Below the pieces are notes generated by a model. The model did not search any database and was not told the DNA's origin. It saw nothing but the letters and a program-made list of their open reading frames with translations. DNA of 10,300 bases from an uncultured Opitutales bacterium (lineage in GTDB: Bacteria > Verrucomicrobiota > Verrucomicrobiia > Opitutales > Intestinicryptomonadaceae). Made by a program: the position numbers and the translations under genes. This document shows positions 7,021 through 10,300 of this stretch, piece after piece (the stretch's first letter is position 1; each line of letters begins with the position of its first letter). Where the stretch lies: the NCBI GenBank assembly GCA_900548185.1, contig URJJ01000060.1, positions 1 to 10,300 on the forward strand, read 5' to 3'.

Positions 7021-7760
7021 TTCGCCTGCCCCTCCCCGGCTGAACGGTCAAACAAAACGAGCGAGCCGAGGGCCTCCAGTATCGGGGCCACGTCGGGGTC
7101 GGAGATTATGGAATCTATGGGGGCGGAGGAGTCTATCCTTATGAAATACTGTTCCGGGATTCCCTCCATACCCTGCCTGAACATGTTTTCGACATAGCGC
7201 ACGGCGCTCGGGATGCGCGTATCCCCCACTCCGTAATCGTACCCCTTTCCATCGACCACGTACCAGTAAATCACCTCCCTGCGGACCGACTCTCCGGAAT
7301 TCGACCTTATCTCGAACTTGCGCGTGTTTCCGGGAAAGAACTTCCCCCCAGGAGCCTCTATGACGCGTCCGTTCACCTTGAAGTCGGGAAGGTTCGTCCA
7401 TCCGCCCTCGACCCAGCAGTTGTCGGGGAGGTGGGTTGACGCCCTGGACACAGGCTCCTTGCCCTCTGCCCAATAGGATATGTAAAGGGTGAACTCCCCG
7501 CCGTCCGGCGAGACGTACCTGCGGGAGAGGTACTCGTTGACAGACAATATGTTCTCCGAAGCCCTCGCAACCTCCTCAGTCGGCCCCAGCGGCATATCCC
7601 GCCCGATCCACTTCCCCGATTTCATCGGGATTGCGCGGTCCATGTGGCCAACCGGCTTCGGGGGCTTCATTCCGCCAATGGTGCGGAGGTTGAAAAACAG
7701 CATCATGGCAAGCGCCGCGCACACGGAGGCGACGGCCATATATAAAACAGTCTTTAGCAT
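7017..7760 (-). CDS. EpsI-family exosortase-associated protein (DUF3485 type)
   Basis: The 247-residue protein has one N-terminal membrane segment (about residues 4-24) followed by an exported soluble domain. The stretch STHLPDNCWVEGGW (108-121) matches the EpsI-domain pattern of His, Pro, Cys and Gly-Trp. A later YWYVVDGKGYDY stretch (165-176) is also typical. EpsI domains occur next to exosortases or fused to their C-termini, and are thought to act with them in export or exopolysaccharide assembly; their chemistry is not settled. Here the gene lies directly upstream of the exosortase, with a 4-base overlap, which supports the assignment. The chosen ATG places the membrane segment at the very N-terminus. 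No strong Shine-Dalgarno site is visible (upstream reads ATACGAAAAAACCAG). It starts 42 bases after the esterase stop. Confidence 0.85.
   Translation of the reverse strand: MLKTVLYMAVASVCAALAMMLFFNLRTIGGMKPPKPVGHMDRAIPMKSGKWIGRDMPLGPTEEVARASENILSVNEYLSRRYVSPDGGEFTLYISYWAEGKEPVSRASTHLPDNCWVEGGWTNLPDFKVNGRVIEAPGGKFFPGNTRKFEIRSNSGESVRREVIYWYVVDGKGYDYGVGDTRIPSAVRYVENMFRQGMEGIPEQYFIRIDSSAPIDSIISDPDVAPILEALGSLVLFDRSAGEGQAK
7031..7035 (-). promoter_or_regulatory. Ribosome binding site of the exosortase gene
   Basis: On the minus strand GGAGG stands 10 bases before the ATG at 7020, inside the end of the EpsI gene. It is the clearest Shine-Dalgarno site in the window, and it supports this start and independent re-initiation in addition to ATGA coupling. 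Confidence 0.65.
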
Positions 7761-7802
7761 CTGGTTTTTTTCGTATTGCGGTGTTGGAAAAAATCGCCGG
7801 CC

Positions 7803-8663
7803 CTAGCGGGCGTATCCGTTGAACTTGAGCCACGAGCGGAGCATTTCGCCCCAGGCTGCGACCGGCATGGCGCGATGGTTCAGGCCGTAGCCGTGCCCGC
7901 CCTTTTCAAACATGTGGAAGTCCGCCGGGACGCCCTCGCGGCGGAGCGCGAGAAAATACCCCACGGAGCTGGCCTCGTAGGCGGTGTCGTCCATGGTCTG
8001 GACGATGAAGGCGCGCGGCGCGCCCTTGGTCACCCTGATTTCCGGAGACAGCGCGAGCGTCCGCGAGTCGGCGAGGTAGGCGGGGTATATCAGGACTGTG
8101 AAGTTGGGCCTGGCGGAGAGGGAGTCGGCGGCGTCCAGAGGCTCGTAGGAGGGCGCGTCAAAATTGGTGGAGACCCTGGCAGACAGGTGCCCCCCTGCGG
8201 AAAAGCCCATGATGCCCACCTTGTCCGGATCTATGTTCCACTTTTCTGCGTTTTTCCTGACGAGCCTCACCGCCCGCTGGGCGTCCTGAAAGGCGGCGTC
8301 CCTGTCGCCGGGTATGCGGTATTTCAGGACAAAGCAGCTCACCCCGGCCCCGGACAGAAACTCCGCTATCGCAGTGCCCTCCTTGCCGTAAGCCAGATGG
8401 CCGTAGCCGCCGCCGGGGCATATTATGACGGCTGCGACGGGGTCGGCCGAGTCGGCCTTGTAAAAGCGCAGCGTCGGGGTTGAGACTCTCTGGAAACCCT
8501 CGTTGGGTTTTCCCCTCTCGCCTGAAGACTTCTCCCCGCCGGCCGACTTCCCCGGCATTTTCACGCCGTCCCACAGGCCGAATTCCCGCACGCCCTCCTG
8601 CGCCGCAGAGGCCAGGGCCGCCCAAAGCGCGCACATGCAAAGCGCGGTCTTTAAAAATTTCAT
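7803..8663 (-). CDS. Secreted alpha/beta-hydrolase esterase (acetyl-xylan-esterase/BD-FAE-like)
   Basis: The 286-residue protein starts with a signal peptide: Lys2/Lys5, a hydrophobic core, and ASAA before residue 22. It is therefore exported, probably to the periplasm or outside. The mature part is an alpha/beta-hydrolase. The oxyanion-loop motif CPGGGYGHLAYGKEG is at 82-96, the nucleophile Ser155 lies in GFSAGG, Asp225 or Asp226 is the acid in the QTMDDTAYEASS stretch, and His257 lies in EKGGHGYGL. This pattern is common in carbohydrate acetyl esterases and feruloyl-esterase-like enzymes that act on plant or bacterial polysaccharides; the actual substrate cannot be read from sequence. It is the first gene of the minus-strand cluster with the EpsI gene and exosortase, so a role in surface or extracellular polysaccharide is possible. 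No PEP-CTERM-like tail is present. Confidence 0.88.
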   Translation of the reverse strand: MKFLKTALCMCALWAALASAAQEGVREFGLWDGVKMPGKSAGGEKSSGERGKPNEGFQRVSTPTLRFYKADSADPVAAVIICPGGGYGHLAYGKEGTAIAEFLSGAGVSCFVLKYRIPGDRDAAFQDAQRAVRLVRKNAEKWNIDPDKVGIMGFSAGGHLSARVSTNFDAPSYEPLDAADSLSARPNFTVLIYPAYLADSRTLALSPEIRVTKGAPRAFIVQTMDDTAYEASSVGYFLALRREGVPADFHMFEKGGHGYGLNHRAMPVAAWGEMLRSWLKFNGYAR

Positions 8664-8670
8664 ATCGAAT

Positions 8671-8676
8671 CTTTCC
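8671..8676 (-). promoter_or_regulatory. Ribosome binding site of the esterase gene
   Basis: On the minus strand GGAAAG precedes the ATG at 8663 with 7 bases of spacing. This is a moderate match to the Shine-Dalgarno consensus and agrees with the start chosen from the signal peptide. Confidence 0.5.
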
Positions 8677-8707
8677 GTAAAATTAAGCGTGTTTTTGTTT
8701 GCGGGAA

Positions 8708-8735
8708 TTTATAAAGCGCCCCCGCCGCTTGTAAA
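8708..8735 (-). promoter_or_regulatory. Candidate sigma70-type promoter for the esterase-EpsI-exosortase cluster
   Basis: On the minus strand TTTACA (8735-8730) and TATAAA (8713-8708) are separated by 16 bases. Each differs from the consensus at one position. Transcription would start near 8701, giving a leader of about 38 bases that contains the GGAAAG ribosome site. The -35 element overlaps one copy of the TTGTAAAG repeat. Confidence 0.5.
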
Positions 8736-8784
8736 GCCATAATTGGCCGGGCCCCGCGCCCCAAACGCGCGCCGCCCAAAAAAA

Positions 8785-8790
8785 TATATT
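8785..8790 (+). promoter_or_regulatory. Possible -10 element for the aldo/keto reductase gene
   Basis: TATATT lies in the AT-rich block 36 bases before the reductase ATG and would give a start near 8797. No good -35 hexamer stands 16-18 bases upstream, so the call is weak. No clear Shine-Dalgarno site precedes the ATG at 8826. Confidence 0.25.
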
Positions 8791-8825
8791 GTAAAGGCGC
8801 CCGCACGGTGAAATAAGAGTTCCAT

Positions 8826-9824
8826 ATGGATTACATCGCCGACCCTTCCAGATACGAAAAAATGACATACAACCGCGCCGGTACAAGCGGCCTCAAGCTT
8901 CCCGCCGTGCAGCTTGGCATGTGGTACAACTTCGGCAGAAACGCCGACTTTGAAAACTGCAAGCGCATGGTGTTCAAAGCCTTCGACTGCGGAATCACAA
9001 CGTTTGACATCGCCAACAACTACTGCAATTCAACCGCCGAATTCGTGGCGGGCGAGATTTTCAGAAACCACATGGCCGCCTACCGCGACCAAATCATAGT
9101 AACCTCAAAAGCCGGCTACCGCGACATCGAAGGCCCCTACGGCGAATGGGGCTCCAAAAAGAGCGTCATCGCAAGCCTCGACCGCAGCCTCAAAAAAACC
9201 GGGCTCGACTATTTCGACATATTCTATTCCCACCGCTTCGACCCCGAAACGCCGCTGGAGGAGACGATAGACGCGCTCTGCGACGCGGTCCACCAGGGCA
9301 AAATCCTGTACTTGGCCGTCTCCAACTACTCCGGGGTCTGGGCCCAGAAGGCGTTTGAAATCGCCCACTCGCGCAGGGTTCCCCTCATCGCAAACCAGGT
9401 GAGGTACAACATCTTCGACCGCAGGATAGAGTCCTCCGGCGCGCAGGACACGCCCGGGATGAGCCTTGTCTGCTACTCCCCGCTCGAACAGGGGCTGCTC
9501 TCTGGCAAGTATCTCGGCGGCATTCCCTCGGACTCGCGCGCTGCGGTGGATTCCGGCAACCCCTGGCTCAACGAAGGCATAATAAAGCCAAGAATCGACG
9601 CCGTGCGCAAACTGGACGAAATGGCGCGCGCCCGCGGCGAAACGCTCCCGCGCATGGCCCTCAAGTGGCTCCTCCAGCGCAGGAAGGTCGCAAGCGTGAT
9701 AATCGGGGCCAGCAGGCCCGAGCAGATTGAGGACTCCGCCAAGTGCGCCCTCTCGCCGGAAATCTCCCCGGAAGACATGGCGCGCATAGACGAAATCGCA
9801 AGGCCGCACTTTATAAAATGGTAG
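8826..9824 (+). CDS. Aldo/keto reductase, YghZ-like (L-glyceraldehyde 3-phosphate reductase family)
   Basis: The 332-residue protein is a cytoplasmic NADPH-dependent reductase of the aldo/keto reductase TIM-barrel superfamily. The catalytic tetrad is Asp61 and Tyr66 (FDIANNY), Lys95 (TSKAGY) and His136 (YSHRFD). IIGASRPEQIED (292-303) is the usual C-terminal cofactor-binding stretch. Similarity in style to E. coli YghZ runs from the first residues (ADPSRYEKMTYNRAGTSGLKLP, shared pattern at residues 5-26), which supports the ATG at 8826 over the later Met13. YghZ reduces L-glyceraldehyde 3-phosphate and methylglyoxal-like aldehydes; the family also resembles potassium-channel beta subunits. 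The physiological substrate here is inference. The gene is divergent from the esterase gene and is followed after 13 bases by a small membrane-protein gene, probably on the same transcript. Confidence 0.92.
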   Translation: MDYIADPSRYEKMTYNRAGTSGLKLPAVQLGMWYNFGRNADFENCKRMVFKAFDCGITTFDIANNYCNSTAEFVAGEIFRNHMAAYRDQIIVTSKAGYRDIEGPYGEWGSKKSVIASLDRSLKKTGLDYFDIFYSHRFDPETPLEETIDALCDAVHQGKILYLAVSNYSGVWAQKAFEIAHSRRVPLIANQVRYNIFDRRIESSGAQDTPGMSLVCYSPLEQGLLSGKYLGGIPSDSRAAVDSGNPWLNEGIIKPRIDAVRKLDEMARARGETLPRMALKWLLQRRKVASVIIGASRPEQIEDSAKCALSPEISPEDMARIDEIARPHFIKW

Positions 9825-9837
9825 CCGACCGCCCGAA

Positions 9838-10062
9838 ATGTTCCGCAGAAAAAGAGAGATTTTCGTAAAAAAGGACGTGATACCGCCGCACATGATTAAC
9901 CCCATGACGCGGCGCAAGACCTTCAGCCAGACCCGTTTCGACCGCTTTGACATACCGGGCGAAACCGGCAAGTCCGTAAAGAGACTCCTGCTTCTAATCC
10001 TCGCCCTGTTCGGAGCGTGGTTCGTTTACGAATGTTTCCTCTACTGGAACATATTCGGATAA
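9838..10062 (+). CDS. Small putative single-pass membrane protein of unknown function
   Basis: I do not recognise this 74-residue protein. The first 48 residues are polar and strongly basic (clusters at 3-6, 11-12, 25-27 and further Arg/Lys to 49). A hydrophobic stretch at about 50-68 (RLLLLILALFGAWFVYECF) follows and the chain ends soon after (WNIFG). The positive-inside rule predicts a cytoplasmic N-terminus and a membrane anchor at the C-terminus. The frame lies between the reductase stop (13 bases upstream) and a strong terminator (21 bases downstream), so it is probably transcribed. No good ribosome site precedes 9838; ATGs at 9892 and 9904 are possible later starts that keep the membrane segment. 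It could be a real small protein or a chance frame, and the hydrophobic design favours the former. Confidence 0.55.
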   Translation: MFRRKREIFVKKDVIPPHMINPMTRRKTFSQTRFDRFDIPGETGKSVKRLLLLILALFGAWFVYECFLYWNIFG

Positions 10063-10082
10063 TGCCCCGGAAATCCCTCTGC

Positions 10083-10111
10083 GGCGCGCACAAAAGTGCG
10101 CGCCTTTTTTT
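10083..10111 (+). terminator. Strong intrinsic terminator after the reductase/small-protein unit
   Basis: A perfect 9-bp stem (GGCGCGCAC with GTGCGCGCC, 10083-10091 and 10096-10104) with an AAAA loop is followed directly by seven T residues (10105-10111). It has the full layout of a Rho-independent terminator for plus-strand transcription. Confidence 0.93.
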
Positions 10112-10117
10112 GCCCTT

Positions 10118-10142
10118 GCCGCCCCGGGAACCTCCGGGCGGC
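10118..10142. repeat. GC-rich inverted repeat downstream of the terminator
   Basis: GCCGCCC (10118-10124) pairs with GGGCGGC (10136-10142) across an 11-base spacer. No T-run follows on either strand, so it is not a clear terminator. The rest of 10112-10300 shows no convincing gene; minus-strand frames here run through the terminator stem and look like chance openings. Confidence 0.4.
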
Positions 10143-10300
10143 CAATGCTCCGGAAGCGTGCGGCAACGCAAAAAGCGGGGCTTTACGCGGGAAAATGGCG
10201 GCAAAAATGGACGCAAGAGCGCAAAATGCCGCCCCGCAGATGCCCGCCCCGAAAGCCCTCCACTTTGGCGCAAACCAATTCCCCAAAAGGCCCCCAAGAC

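Larger units (their letters stand above)
8664..8825. other. Divergent intergenic region between esterase and aldo/keto reductase genes
   Basis: These 162 bases separate two divergently transcribed genes. They contain a candidate minus-strand promoter, a GC-rich middle (8745-8776), an AT-rich block (aaaaaaatatatt, 8778-8790) near the reductase gene, and two copies of the 8-base word TTGTAAAG (8729-8736 and 8789-8796), exactly 60 bases apart. I see no gene in it. Confidence 0.8.

Noticed and set aside
7776..8483. 235-codon plus-strand frame opposite the esterase gene
   Set aside because: The minus strand carries a signal peptide and complete catalytic triad; the plus-strand product is low in complexity and shows no motif.
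9105..9971. 288-codon minus-strand frame opposite the aldo/keto reductase gene
   Set aside because: It overlaps a clearly conserved reductase along its length and its translation has no recognisable domain or plausible start context.
9923..10297. Minus-strand frames of 124 and 81 codons at the right end
   Set aside because: They run through the perfect terminator stem and the small plus-strand gene. The 81-codon one has a hydrophobic N-terminus, but its remaining residues are simply the hairpin translated.

Overview
The window is a GC-rich bacterial contig end that carries a nearly complete tryptophan operon, followed by a short exosortase cluster on the opposite strand and an aldo/keto reductase gene. 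The first 50 bases are not genomic. They are an Illumina Nextera index-2 adapter ending in the 19-base Tn5 mosaic end, so the first gene is cut by the assembly and not by biology. The organism cannot be named from sequence alone. High GC content, frequent ATA isoleucine codons, a stand-alone exosortase next to an EpsI-type gene, and the style of the TrpB and YghZ-like proteins suggest a Gram-negative didermic bacterium, possibly from the Verrucomicrobiota/PVC group. That placement is inference.

Positions 52-5916 (+) hold trpE (C-terminal part only), trpG, trpD, trpC, a trpF-trpB gene fusion and trpA. Together they cover all steps from chorismate to L-tryptophan. After a 13-base trpE-trpG gap, every later junction is a 4-base ATGA stop/start overlap, so the genes are probably one translationally coupled transcript. 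The promoter and any trp leader lie upstream of the contig end and cannot be seen. The most unusual point is that phosphoribosylanthranilate isomerase (TrpF) and tryptophan synthase beta (TrpB) form one uninterrupted 596-residue reading frame with almost no linker. An in-frame internal ATG near the junction could also give free TrpB. Several active-site-adjacent residues in TrpG, TrpD and TrpB differ from the common family motifs.

Positions 5986-8663 (-) hold a convergent three-gene cluster, in transcription order: a secreted alpha/beta-hydrolase esterase, a membrane-anchored EpsI-family protein, and an exosortase. A candidate promoter precedes the esterase gene and an intrinsic terminator follows the exosortase gene. 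No protein with a recognisable PEP-CTERM-type sorting signal is encoded here, so the exosortase substrates must lie elsewhere.

Positions 8664-8825 are a divergent intergenic region. Positions 8826-10062 (+) hold a YghZ-like aldo/keto reductase and a 74-codon putative single-pass membrane protein, closed by a perfect 9-bp-stem intrinsic terminator at 10083-10111. The last 189 bases show one GC-rich hairpin and no convincing gene.

I see no CRISPR array, phage, transposon, tRNA or rRNA in the window. The strongest candidate for something little described is the TrpF-TrpB fusion.
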